64,000 nt of DNA from Mimachlamys varia (GCA_947623455.1 OX392532.1:26634792-26698791), one strand, 5' to 3'. Shown: positions 32,281 through 43,694, numbered from the stretch's first letter. Made by a program: numbers and translations. The notes: a model not told the origin generated them from the sequence alone.

Positions 32281-32730
32281 AATTAGAAAAAAATGTAAGT
32301 TGGGATTGGGCGACAAAAACATACATGATAAAATATGTGCTGTTTATGGGGATAAACGAATGTCATTTTCCTCAGTTTATAGATGGTTTACGAAATTGCA
32401 TTATGGTCACTAATCAGTCAAATTAAGATGCCATTTACTAAGGAATATCTGGTCTGTTGTTACCACCAAATTGAACGTCAATGAAACCAAGTCAATCATT
32501 GAGAAAGATGCGTTTCATACGGTCAGACAGCTAGCACGAATGACAAACTTGGGTTAAGCATCCATCTGTTATGTTTACTTCATTCTGAAGAAAAATCTTA
32601 AGGTTAGGAAAATAAGTGTGCGTTGGATCCCACATTAACTCACTGACGAGCAGCAACGAACACGGGTACAAATGGCTAAGAAACTGCTGAAGAAATACCC
32701 AAAATATCAGAAAAGGGCATTCGATAGTTT
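32281..32730 (+). pseudogene. mariner-type transposase relic, truncated at arm boundary
   Basis: Plus-strand frames give KCKLGLGDKNIHDKI, VYRWFTK, VRQLARMTNL, RWIPH, LTDEQQRTRVQ and KKLLKKYPKYQKRAFDSF with frameshifts and a stop. The relic ends at 32730, just before the GDET catalytic block that the left copy retains. This is the outer breakpoint of the palindrome. Confidence 0.75.
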
Positions 32731-32910
32731 CATATTATTTATATATACAGTGTAATGACATACACAATGTAGTGTTTGTTATTGATGTATACATTGTAAT
32801 GAGTGTACAGATAAATATTATAGTATTGTCATGACACATTTACTTATCTATACAACGTGTTATCGGTTGGTTGTTTACTACGATGAATAATTCATCATTA
32901 TTATCTAAAG

Positions 32911-33140
32911 ATGACGTAACACACACATGTGCTGCATCTTTTAAATTTAGTTATAGATACAGCATGTCGAAAAATGAATTAAACTGCATCATACAGCTGT
33001 TTCGTCCTCCTAGGACTCTTCATTGATGCGAGGGGCCAAAAGGTGGAAATCCAAACTTTCTAAACTAATGTAGAAGCAGAAGGGTCAGGTGCGTAAAGCT
33101 CCTTTAATTCATGACTTTAGAAGTATAAAATTATCATTTG
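32911..33140 (-). mobile_element. Hammerhead-bearing repeat unit (Penelope/retrozyme-like)
   Basis: About 225 bp homologous to 56634-56860. It contains the AACACACACAT-GTGCTGCA motif (diverged here), then a reverse-oriented hammerhead motif at 32986-33029, then the block AAGGTGGAAATCCAAA...ATGTAGAAGCAGAAGGG. It occupies the gap between the right arm's outer end and the third FN3 gene copy. Confidence 0.6.
32986..33029 (-). ncRNA. Hammerhead ribozyme motif, type I, core mutated
   Basis: Minus-strand order: GCAUCA (stem I), AUGAAGA, GUCC-UAGGA-GGAC (stem II), GAA, ACAGCUGU (self-complementary stem III), A, UGAUGC (stem I). GCAUCA and UGAUGC pair perfectly over six bases and stem II pairs over four. 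The conserved CUGANGA core reads AUGAAGA, so its first C is lost and cleavage is expected to be abolished. A palindromic stem III this short matches type I hammerheads thought to work as dimers. Confidence 0.65.
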
Positions 33141-33477
33141 TATGGTTTTCCGCAACCGGTTTTTAGTAGTAGCAAGGCACATTATTGTAAACTTAAATTA
33201 TTCATTATTTTAACTAACGTATAACCAAAGGGTATGCTACACTTCTCCTTACGATTATCAGATATCAAAATTATGCGATTGATGTGCAAAGCGGTAAATA
33301 TCCCATACATTTCCCAAACGAGATTCACAATATATAATATCAAAAGTATATTTAAATATCTTTTTAAGGATTTATGGCAGTACAAAGGAATCATGTATAA
33401 GATAACATTTGTCAAACTGGCTGGTGTGTTATCCGTTTAATAATTTACTTTCGGTTTTAATGAAATTGTCCGCTTAC

Positions 33478-36400
33478 GTGTTCTGACCGATATATCCTCC
33501 GACTGGACGCGTTCTTCGTCTCCACACTGACTTGGTATATACGATGTCACAATAAACTTGAACAGTTGTCCGGGAGTCAAATCTTCAATGTACATTGATG
33601 TCTCGTCTGGGGCCACATTTTTAATCTGGATGGATTTTGAATTTACCGGATACCATTTTACCTTATAGTTCTGTACTAAGTTGTATGCTGAGCGGGTCCA
33701 CTCCAACATAACAGATGTGGTTCTTATTTCCTTTACAAGTAGGTCTCTGAATTTCAGTTGCGATTCTACAACATAATGCAATGTAAATGTACCATACAAA
33801 TCCCTTTTAACATTTTTTTATCTTCTTGTAAAGGAACGTGAACGTTGACATTTTCAAAAACACAACTGCATACATGGGTATGTTTTATTTTTTTAATTAA
33901 TGACTTCGGTTATGCACATATCAGATTCAATATCGGGGTCACAACCCGATTGAATTAACACCTTCCCTATTTTATAGATTAGGTACGAAAAACAGTTTTT
34001 CACCCACTCATAATGACATAAATGTATTCCTTTTGTCCTAACTGAAGCCGTATACTGTATACACCAGTCGCACCTACAAACCGTTTTACAACGTAAACAA
34101 GTGATTTTTTCGATACGTTATATTTTGTATGTGAAAAGGTCCTTCTCTCCAGAAATTTAAATAAATCATACCGTTTTATTGGAAAATTATAAAGGGAATA
34201 TTACAAAACATGCTTTTAAGTTTAACACACGCATTTCATGTAACAGAGGAATGAAAGAGTTATCCCTTGGGAGGCCCCAAAACCAAATCAAAGCTCTATA
34301 TGCCTGTACCGGCTTCATGTCATAGAACAAATTTATAACATGCAAACTGTTGTGCAGTTATTTTGAATACCTCCCATCCCTCATTATGCTTCCGTAATGT
34401 AATCCTTGCGTTATGTTTTGACCATTCGGTAACTTTTCGCTGTATGTATGACGCAAAACATTTACATGTCCAAATCGTTGATCAACAAATAGTGATTCCC
34501 TTTTTAAATTATCAATTGAAGATTTTGAGAGAAAAAAAATCAGAGAATACCAAAGCGTCACCAAAACCATTATCCGAACTCAAAATCGATTAAACTACAT
34601 ATGTATGGGCAAAATAGGAACGAAGGAAAGATTTACATGGAGACTCTCGTAAAAGCACAAGAGAATAAGACAAGGTGATCGGGAAGTGTAAGCGTCTTCT
34701 GCTTCATCGACGACACCCGCCATGCAAATCTTGGTCACATCAAAGTAAGCATCAATCCTCAAAATTAGAAGCGAGTCATATTTGTCATCACAACAAGTAA
34801 ACACACTAAAAAGCAAACTCAAAAACGTCCATCTTCATATCACACAAAGATACAGAATAATTCTCGATGAGATCAAGATGGCGACCATAAAACTTGCCCA
34901 TAGTCTTCATCAACTTGCATTTCGCGAATCCCTGTGCCGTAACTTTGTTTGTCAGCAGTTGACATCTATCACGAAAATCGCGATAATCAGTAAAAAATCA
35001 GAGAATACCAAAGCGTCAACAAAATCCATAATCCGAACTCAAAATCGATTAAACTGGGGGCAAAATAGGAACAAAGGAAATATTTACATGGAGACTCTCG
35101 TAAAAGTACAAGAGAATAAGACCAGGTGTTCCGGAAGAGTAAGCGTCATCTGCTTCATCGACGACACCAGTCATGTAAATCTTGGTCACATTCAAGTAAG
35201 CAGCAATCCTCAAAATGAGAACCGAGTCATCATTATCATCACAACCAGCAAACACACTAACAAGCAAACTCAAAAACGTCCATCTTCATATCACACAAAG
35301 ATATAGAATATTTCTCGATGAGATCAAGATGGCGACCATAAAACTTGCCCATAGTCTTCATCAACCTGCATCAGAGCAAGCCCTAGAATAATGAATCAAC
35401 TGCGACATGTAAACACCATAGGATGGAGAAGCAGGGATGCTACTATCAAGAAAGGGAAATTTCACGATCGGAAAATCGACATCGTCACGTTTATCATACA
35501 GCTTAGTTTTAAGTTTCTCGTGCTGGTCATAGTTTAAGTAAAGATTGAGGTAAGAAGCCGATGTAGGAGAGTATGTTGTGTCTTTAATCTCATGTTCAGT
35601 AGGGTATATACGATCGACTAGGTCAGCAAATTTCTTGTTGTTTATAGACAACAAATCGTCGATATACCTGAAAGTGAAATTTATAGATTTGGAAAGGTTT
35701 TTGTTACCCGTCCTGATAAGGCCCTCGACAAATTCAGACTCGTATGAAAACAAAAACAAGTCAGCCAAATGTGGTGCACAGTTAGTGCCCATTGGAGTGC
35801 CAACAGTCTGTTGGAAAACCTTTCCTCCGAACTCAACAAAAATATTGTCAACCAGGATTTCAATCATTCGTACTATATCTTCCTTAGTATATTTCAACCA
35901 AGCTTTTGTTGTGTTTTTCACAAAGTATGATCCAAGATAGCTCACAACCATGTAGTTGTATCGTCGTTCACCTTTCTTGGAAAAGAAAGCTCTCATAATG
36001 AGAGACCGAAGACGTTCTTTCAGTTTGGCATGTGGTATGGTAGTGTACAGGGTGGCAAAATCAAACGTTTTGGACGAAACATGTTTGAGAAAAGGGTGCT
36101 CAAGACTGATCAGAAGATCTTTAAAGTTTTTCAAAATCCACATCCCATTAATGCCACTTATGGAGTATACAGTGTCACAATAAGACTGAAGTCCTGATTT
36201 AACGGTACTAAAAATGGTAGTAAGAAGTTTTGATAATGGCTTTGTTGAGCAATGAGACGAACCAGCGATAAAACGTTGCTTAGAAGGATCCTTGTGTAGT
36301 TTATTTATCCAATACAGCCGAGGTAAGTCAGCGTCTGTATCATTAACGGGTATTTTGAATGATTGCAATACTGATGTATGATTGGAAAGTATTTCATCTT

Positions 36401-39400
36401 TCGAAAAACCGTTAATGCGTTAGTAGGGTTACCTTGGTTATTAAGCAGGCCTAGTTCTTTTTGCAAACAATGAATGTAATGGTGTTTGCAAACTAGGATC
36501 AGGTTATTAGTTGCCTTGTCTGCAGACACAATCACATACTTGGCATGTAGGTCGTTGAGTGTTGTTCGATCATATGGGTCAAGAAAGATCGACTTGTGTT
36601 TAGTTTTCATTTTATATCGCAAACTGCTTATTCTTTTCTGAATAGAGGACCTGAGAACATACTTCAGCGTAAATCACCCATTATTTTTTCATAAGATGAA
36701 ACTTTTAATTCATATATACACTAATTTTAAAGAAGCATAAGAATATAGTTTTAACGTAGTGCTACTTTAAACTGCTTAACCAACAATCATTCCAAGACTT
36801 TGTGTTACTCACCCTTCACCCGTATAGTCGCCGTCACAGGATCACTTAATTTTCCGCCAGCCACCGCCCATATCACTACCTCGTAAGTAGTCCCAGTGTG
36901 AGGATTGTCAATAAACACGGACGGTTGTGTCGATTTGGTACTTTTCTTTGCCACTACGTCTCCAGCACAGTTCTTCAGCATCACAAGGTAATTTTCCACG
37001 TAGCCTGGTGAAGCATCCCACCTCAGCTTCACACGTGTCGTCAACACATGACTGTTTTGCATGTCTAGTGCACCAGGAGGAGACGGCACTGGATTGTATT
37101 AAACAAAAATAATGAAAAATTTTAACTAATTTCAAGTACATTCGCCAACAACAAATGTTTCGTTGTGAACAGCCATTTACATTTCATGATTTTTTTGTGC
37201 ACTTTTCACATTCCGATGTTGTTACATGGATTCATGGATTGTATTCTAAATGCAATGTTTATCTATATGTACATGTGTTTATTTAATAATATGTTTATTT
37301 CAACACATTGGATGCTTGTATGTAGAGTATATATTATTTTGTAATTATTGATAAACGTTTTATAATGAATAAAGCACACATTGTATTGGTATATTTATAT
37401 AAGTAGTATAATAAATAATGAAAGACTTATAGTGTTTGTTTTATTAAATATGTACAGGTATTGAGTGTTGACAAATACATTAAAGTGTTGTTATTGATAT
37501 ATACGATGTAATGAGGATATACATAGACAGTGCAGTGTTGTTATTAATGTATACATTTGTAAAGATATGGGCTGTTGTTTGGTAATTAATAAGGAAAATC
37601 AAACCGAAAATTGTATCAATAGAGGGCGGCAGTCAAAAGTGGGTCTGAGGTCAAGGTCTTGTGACTTAGGTAGCACCGTGCCTTGGCGGACAATGGGCTG
37701 CTGCATTAGATAGTAGAGTGCTACGAGGCAGCGATATAGAGATAGGAGCGAAAGGTTAAAGCGCCCGAAACCTGACAGATGTAACTGTCATTTCCATATG
37801 ATGCATCAGGTATTGATATATTATCAGGGGGAAGTTAGGTTTGAAGTCAGATTAAAACGTTAGATACATTCCTTTAAGTGACTCATTACTTATGAACAAC
37901 CGGCGGTAGCTTCTCAAAAATAGTTGATATTGCAAATATTGATAAAATTACTTGGTAAGAATAGTATAGAGAGATTTAGATTCAATATGTTTATAATAAT
38001 AATTCGAGGTTCTTATATACCGCTTTATCACGACCTTAAAGGGCGCCTCAAAGCGGTTCACAAATTATTATCCGTGGTTATAGGGCCTTAGCAACCAGCC
38101 AATATCGTTCTCAACTCCCTGGGGAGCATACAACCGGTGCTGCCATATCGGCGCTCACAGCTAACATTCTACAATTTCTAGCACTACCCAACCACGTACT
38201 CATTTACAGCTGAGTAGACTGGAACAAGCAGAGTAAAGTATCTTGCTCAAGGATACAACACAAGTGCCGTAAACGAGACTCGAACTCGCAACCCTTCGAT
38301 CACGAGGCCGGCGTTTGAGAGATGATGTAAACCTGTGGAGTAGGAGGCCAGGGAAGGTCCCTGATAGAACACTGCGTGTGTTTTAGAACTAAAAATGTTT
38401 GATATTGTAACGCTTTATAATCTGTGTGTAGGTAGATAGATGTTGTGTAGAACTGTGCTATTAAGGGCAATTGAAGTTGAAAGTCAATATTTGGAGAGAG
38501 AGGATGTAAGCATCTGGAGACGGAAGCCGCGTTGGCCCGAGCTGCCAACAAAGACCACTTCTGTGATGTCTTTGGGCGAGCCCGAGAACATGCTCTTATT
38601 TCTCCTTGTGAAGTGACGCTCTAACAGCTCGAACGAATGTTGTGAAAACATTGTTAGCATTGTTATTGTTGGTTCATACCAGTTGGAATGTATTTTCGTT
38701 TCCGTATTCTGTTGTATAATGTAGAATCTTATCTGTACTTACGTATAATTATCCATATTCGTTAACATAATTCATATATTGGCGCCTAGTGAAGTGTAGC
38801 CATTATGCCGGTAAATAACGTTGTGTAGTTTCCCTCGCAAACATGTCCGTTAAAGTTGTTTACTTTGACTGCGGGTCACTTCCGGTTCGTTTGATCGATA
38901 TTCTAGTTTATTTATATGGATAGAAATTATATTATATATTGTAAAAGTAAAGGAATAGTTCCGGGATTACATTGTTTTCATATTGTCATTTTGCGTTGCT
39001 TGTATGATCGTTGCTATGCTATTGTGTAATGCAGCAAATTATGCTATATAAGGCAACGTATTTTTGAATCAATGAGTTGGATCTGAGACTGAGACTGGGT
39101 CAGGCGAGACAACTCGTATTAGCGGGTAACTTTTTAACTGTTATAATGGTCCTGAATTGGATATTGTGACGGAAAATAACGTTAGTTTAGTATTATTGAT
39201 AATTCCATGTAAATATCTTTGTATACAGATTTAGTCACGTAGTGTGAACAGTCTGTAAAATAATTTAAGAAATCTCGTTAGTGTTTTATTGTAGCTATAA
39301 ATAACGATACCATATCATAACGTGTGTCGGATTTTGAATAAGATTGATACAGGAAAACTTTATATAGCCTATATATTAGTAGAATCTAAGATAATTAAAT

Positions 39401-40972
39401 GTCTGATAACCTGTATCGGTCGTGATTTTGGTGAACACGAAAACTTTTATTACATAAGGTTGTTATAAATAATATAAGCGCATAGCTATTTATTCATTTG
39501 TTGACGTTAAGTTGTTAGAGCGTATTTAGCCAGACTCACTGTAGAGTAGATTACATTACAGGCCAACTCGTAATATTTTGGTGATAACTTTGACTTGCTG
39601 AATATTTATTCACGCTACCAAGTATTTCATTTATATTGTTCAGCGGTCAGAATTGTACATGTAAGTTCACTGTCATTTGTAATATATCTTTATTATTCCA
39701 TGAATAAATCTGATGCATTCTAATCAAGTTTTAAGTTAAATATACCAAAACACTAGCACAACGCGGTAAGTTCACAATACTGAAGACAGTGGTGAACACA
39801 AACGAAACAATTTTTATAACAACGAATCAAGAACAAACAAAGATGACGGAAAAATTGAAGCTTGCCATTTCTGAATAAGTGAAACTGTATTTAACCACAT
39901 ATTGGATGATTTGCGAGTAACGCTCACCTTACCAAAGTATATCGTCGTGGGTGGTTGCCTGTGCTGCCCCCCCCCCCCCCAACACCCCACCCCCCACCAC
40001 CACCCCTAATCGTGAATAAGTAGCAAGATTAGTTTACCTTTTGATTACAGAAAACAAAAATACAGACTTTACAATTAGAAAGTTATAATTATGTAATTGA
40101 CTCATACCTGTCCTTCAGGGTTGAGGATTTGGCTTTTCCGCGTTCGTGAAAGGATATATAACGACGAAAGGTTAATAAATTAATTAAGTGTAAAATACCA
40201 AAATGTAAACTTTAATTAATAAATACAAAAAAATCTGTAATTAAAAACTGATTGCACACATTAGAATCCATACACTGGTTATCACATTGTTGCCGCAATC
40301 TTTGTTCCCGCTGTTTTCACCTAAAAGATGGTGTGAGATTTTATTACGAGTACGTGTTCTCATGTTTTGTTCTTGTCGTTAGGCTGAAGGACAAAGCCGG
40401 CGCATGGATTCAATGAATCAAAAGGTTGACAAATGGTGTCTTTACTTTGTTTAAAGTGAATATCTGTGTTAAATGATTGCAGGATAAACAGAATACACGG
40501 TAAGTATCTTACAATGCATGGTTTATTTTGGCGAGGGTCCCAAGCCAAAAATAAACCTTGTATTGTAAGATACTATCCATGCATTCTCTATATACGGTGG
40601 AGTTAGTATTTACATACACATTGTAGTGTTGTTATCTATATAAACAGTGATACGAGGCTTGACGTACAGCTTGTAATAAATGTTGCCATATATAGTAGTT
40701 TGGAAATTGATATGCGCTGAGTGTTGTTTGTAATGACCTGCTGGTTTCAGAATCGTATTGACTTCCTAGTTAAATATATGATTTCGACCTGAGTTTTCTT
40801 TACTTTCAAAATCTTAATTGATGACCTGTTTGTCCAAGAGCTCAGAAATCCATCGACAGTGTTACAAATGCTAGTTACACTACTTACCTTTTTGCATTAT
40901 ATGTATCGTGATTATAGCCGGTGCCATGGCAGATACCACCGCCAAAAGACATTGTAACACACGGTTGGCCAT
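33478..40972 (-). CDS. Secreted two-FN3-domain protein, third copy (no terminal exon found)
   Basis: Recognisable coding exons in transcription order: 40972-40888 (leader), 37088-36813 (FN3-1, 276 bases, two codons shorter than the arm copies) and 33765-33478 (FN3-2, 288 bases). Splice sites and the phase 1-1 pattern are kept, and no stop interrupts the exons. The exon equivalent to 14263-14348 is not present downstream; reading past the last donor meets a stop within about 20 codons (ISLKPKVNY). It could be a partial gene, use another last exon, or be a recent pseudogene. Introns are swollen by mobile elements. Confidence 0.6.
34530..36650 (-). mobile_element. Penelope-like element with tandem 3' ends
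   Basis: Inserted between the FN3 exons of the third copy. On the minus strand the reverse transcriptase region (36622-35361) is followed by two head-to-tail copies of the element's 3' region: ~35370-34997 and ~34996-34535. Each ends at the same GGTATTCTCTG terminus. Partial head-to-tail tandems are typical of Penelope-like retroelements. TGAGA at both edges may be a target duplication. Confidence 0.75.
35361..36622 (-). pseudogene. Penelope-like reverse transcriptase, frameshifted and 3' deleted
   Basis: 36622-36305 encodes the upstream part (KYVIVSADKATNN, CLQKELGL). A shift then leads to 36368-35361 with PRLYWINKLHKDP, RFIAGSSHCSTKPLS, SFDFATLYTTIPH-like motif A (TFDFATLYTT), GTPMGTNCAPHLADL, and the catalytic FRYIDDLLS. 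The Y-[IV]-DD with GTPMGTN and LYTTIPH blocks is characteristic of Penelope-like RTs rather than LINE RTs. The frame ends early (RACSDAG) because about 66 bases are deleted relative to the copy at 53.5 kb. No GIY-YIG endonuclease was recognised. Confidence 0.75.
37993..38312 (-). mobile_element. tRNA-derived SINE in third copy
   Basis: Absent from the equivalent right-arm site, so it is a clean insertion flanked by GTTT (37989-37992 and 38313-38316). On the minus strand it has a tRNA-like head with a B box (GAGTTCGAGTC) and a conserved central block (TATCCTTGAGCAAGATACTT). The 3' tail is GCGGTATATAAGAACCTCG followed by ATT repeats. Confidence 0.8.
38638..39821 (+). mobile_element. Solo LTR, 1184 bp
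   Basis: Starts TGTTGTGAAAAC, ends TTTTTATAACA, and is flanked by a perfect 5-bp duplication ACGAA (38633-38637 and 39822-39826). The right arm has the uninterrupted site (AGAACGAATCAAG), proving an insertion. TATATAA lies near 39046 and AATAAA at 39703, giving U3-R-U5 order on the plus strand. No internal retroviral-type coding remains. Family not assigned. Confidence 0.85.
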
Positions 40973-41075
40973 TGTCAGGTCTGCACAAGGCACACAAATA
41001 ATATACTATCGACACACCGATACACGACGACCAGGTATGTTGTGGTATATACGAACAGTTACACAACCTAGAGAT

Positions 41076-41329
41076 AATTATGAAGTAGGCTAATGGGCCA
41101 ATCCGAAGTAGAATACCGCTCTTTAAATCGATCTTTTGTGAAAGAAGTTCACCTCGAATTGTAAATTAAAAAAAATAAAATAGTCAGAATTAATTGTCAA
41201 TTCACCGATCCACAACTGAAACGATAAGGCTCCTCTATCACGTCACTTGTCGAACTCACAAGGTGCTTCCCGGTCGGACAATGCACTGACAGCAGTGGCT
41301 TTGACTAGGTTTATTGAGTTGTCTGTACA
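41076..41329. other. Unique sequence between third copy and THAP-like exon
   Basis: No homology to the palindrome arms is evident after 41075. No coding signal is visible; it may contain the promoter of the THAP-like gene. Confidence 0.3.
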
Positions 41330-42683
41330 ATGGTGAAGCATTGTGTTTACGGACTATGTCGCTCGGAGTCACGTTTGTGAAGCCTTCACAAGATTTACAG
41401 AAGTGTTTGAGGTGGATATCGCTCAGTGGTCGTCTTACGCCTAAGAAGATAACAAAGCACACATTCATTTGTTCGTTAATGTTTGATGAATTTAGTTATA
41501 GTTTTAACCCACCAATTTCAAATCCTGGCATGAACAGTATTTTTACCCCCGATTTTGTAAAGTGCCACTAGTTTAGCCTTAAATCAGTAAATGACACCCC
41601 GTCAACATTTGACTCGTATAAACCTCTTTTGGATATAGCCAAATTGTCATTTCGATCGGAGACGTATACAGCTATATATCATGCGATGTTGTATAGTTGT
41701 ATACAATAAATATTAATTTCTATTGTTCTTAAATCATTCCACAATCATTTATGGCCAGTCTACACTACACTGTCTACAGTCACTTGGAGCATTCCGCAAT
41801 TCAGTGCAAATCGTGGCACATATACTTGTGGTTATGATTGTGATTTTGTTGTTTCATTAACAATAATAGGTAACATATGTATACAGTATTTCACAATACA
41901 GTAACATAGCTGTATATGTAAGACTTCAAAGTAGCATTAGACTGTAAGAATGTAAACAATTAACCAATACTGTTTAATAATCCATCAGTGATTGGTTATC
42001 CTTTTTTGTTTCATATTTAGCACTTCTATAACGGATATGGTCCGTCAGAGGAATACCCTGGCCCTTGTGATGCTATCACCGATGAGTTTAAACAGGCCAG
42101 GACCACATCTGACAACTGGTGAGTTTGATCAATATCATTTGACTTATTGGCTATGATATAATGCAAACTATAGAACCACAGTGGCATTTATAGATCAAAC
42201 TGCAAGTGGTTAGACTGATTGGACTTGTATAATAATGACAAGTCTAATATATTTTTTTAAATTTCTCTATACGCATAAAAAAATTAGAACAGTTTATTTT
42301 ATTATTATTTGTTTAATGGTTATCAATGTGAAATTCATTTTGTAATTGATCTTTTTCCCTACAGGCACACCAGAAACAGTTTATATATAGTCACTGTCAA
42401 GGACAGCTCAGCACAACAATTTAGAAGTGCAACTGATCAAGTTGTAGAGATGACAGATGATGCCCACTCGGAGCAAAATGGTATATTTCGGTCCAGACGG
42501 AGGAGACATGTAATTTGCATATTGCCTGCAAATTCAAAAGCATGTTTAGAAAAAAGTCATACAATTTTTTTAACATCTCTATTGACAGTGTTCGTAATAA
42601 TGCGGTTATTTGTTTTGATCTTTCTTCAAACTATTTCTGAATTGGATTGCCTGGATGTTTTTTGCTCAAGATCCAAGTGCTAG
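41330..42683 (+). CDS. THAP-like protein gene, first exon apparently broken
   Basis: Exon ~41330-41478 begins MVKHCVYGLCRSES. After a frameshift it continues GVTFVKPSQDLQKCLRWISL...ITKHTFICSL, the Cys-x-x-x-Cys and KCLRWI features of a THAP zinc-binding DNA-binding domain. Exon 42021-42118 (TTTAG|CAC ... CTG|GTGAGT) begins HF, which would complete the C-x-x-H-F end of the domain, then YNGYGPSEEYPGP. Exon 42365-42683 (CTACAG|G) joins in frame to give DNWHTRNSLYIV and ends with RSRRRRH and a hydrophobic stretch before the stop; AATAAA at 42784. The exon 2-3 junction is exact. Exon 1 lacks a GT donor where one is needed (TTA|ATG) and has the frameshift, so this is either a pseudogene or a misread first exon. 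Confidence 0.5.
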
Positions 42684-42789
42684 TGACATTTGGTTTATGT
42701 TGTATATGAAATTGCAGCTGGAAAACAAAATGTATTCAGTGTAAATATCAAGACGGTATAACGCTTTTAAGTAGGAACTTTAAAATAAA

Positions 42790-43694
42790 GAAAACTAAAT
42801 ATGAATAATTGTTCATTCATTTACTTCCATATATTTAAAACTTTGTAGTAATGACTCAGTTTTATTTACACATCACTATAATCTGTAGATGTGGTGCATT
42901 GTCTTTATCAGGTTGAGTTATCTCCCCTTTTCGAGAAGTTATTGGGGCGCGGGGAGGGATGTGTGTGTGCTAAATTTCCAATCTGATTAAAATACAGATC
43001 CTCACTATTACTATCGTGTGTAGGATCTGACAGCGACCAGTAGAAGGTCATGTGCAGATGACCTTTATTATTTCCATATCTAGAAAATGAACAGCCAATC
43101 AAAATGCACCTTGTAAACGGTGTTTGGTAGACGAACAAAAATGGCAGCGGATCGAATCGAAGGAGAGAAAATCATTCAAGGTGTTATGTAACAATTTGAT
43201 TAGTATATTTTGTGATCATTTCTTTACCGTCAGTTGTTATTTCTTTTTGGACAAACGAAAAACTACAAATCAAACAGATAATGTCTAAGAAGAACACACG
43301 CCTTGGCGTAGAGACCGCTGAACTGGGCGCCGCCATTTTTCGGGTTTCTCGCTACTTTACTCTGGTTTAACGACAAGTGTAGAAACAAATCGAAATTAGC
43401 TTTCACTTTCAGAATCTGGTAAGCAGCGATTTGATTATTGATTATAAGGGAAGTACACCTAGGTTTATGATATCTGGCAAGATTCCTTCATGGATGAAGG
43501 GCTTAATGTTGGTTTAAATGAAAGATCTTGACAAACTTTTATGAAAATCTAACAGTAAAAATCACTTTCCATGTTTTTAGAACTGTTTACTTGTGCATAA
43601 GGATATTCAGTTCTTTGATTTACAAAAAACAAACAAACAAAAAAACAAACGAAAAACAAAGTTTTTTTTCGGTACTGCAGTTTATGCCAGCCCC
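42790..43694. other. Intergenic region; possible start exon at 43141
   Basis: Mostly non-coding. AAAAATGGCAGCGG at 43137-43150 has a good initiation context, 13 open codons (MAADRIEGEKIIQ) and then AAG|GTGTTA, with CCAATCA upstream near 43095. It could be a first exon, but no continuation was found. Low-complexity A-rich runs lie at 43622-43670. Confidence 0.2.

Larger units (their letters stand above)
20672..32730 (-). repeat. Right arm of giant palindrome
   Basis: Reverse complement of 7295-19657, shorter by 304 bp, mostly because of the 292-bp segment missing near 26117. By eye, identity is almost complete over the inner ~5 kb and falls to about one difference per 60-100 bases around 28-30 kb. 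The outer end stops inside the mariner relic (after AAAGGGCATTCGATAGTTT), where unrelated AT-rich sequence begins. Confidence 0.95.
33290..41075 (-). repeat. Third, diverged copy of the FN3 gene region (direct to the right arm)
   Basis: This corresponds to right-arm bases ~26120-30505, in the same orientation but visibly more diverged (about a dozen amino-acid changes in the second FN3 domain alone). It has lost about 690 bp equivalent to ~26610-27300. It has gained a Penelope-like element (~34530-36650), a SINE (37993-38312) and a solo LTR (38638-39821). Homology ends at 41075 after CCTAGAGAT, about ten bases before the AACACACACATATGC motif of the right arm. The start near 33290 is blurred by divergence. 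Confidence 0.85.

Noticed and set aside
7295..32730. Palindrome as a simple sequencing hairpin artefact
   Set aside because: A single-molecule chimera would give arms identical apart from read error. The arms show a 292-bp indel and many consistent point differences. A haplotype-joining misassembly is not excluded and is listed as the main alternative.
43141..43183. Possible first exon MAADRIEGEKIIQ with a GTGTTA donor
   Set aside because: The context is good but the donor is weak and no second exon was found, so it is noted only inside the intergenic entry.
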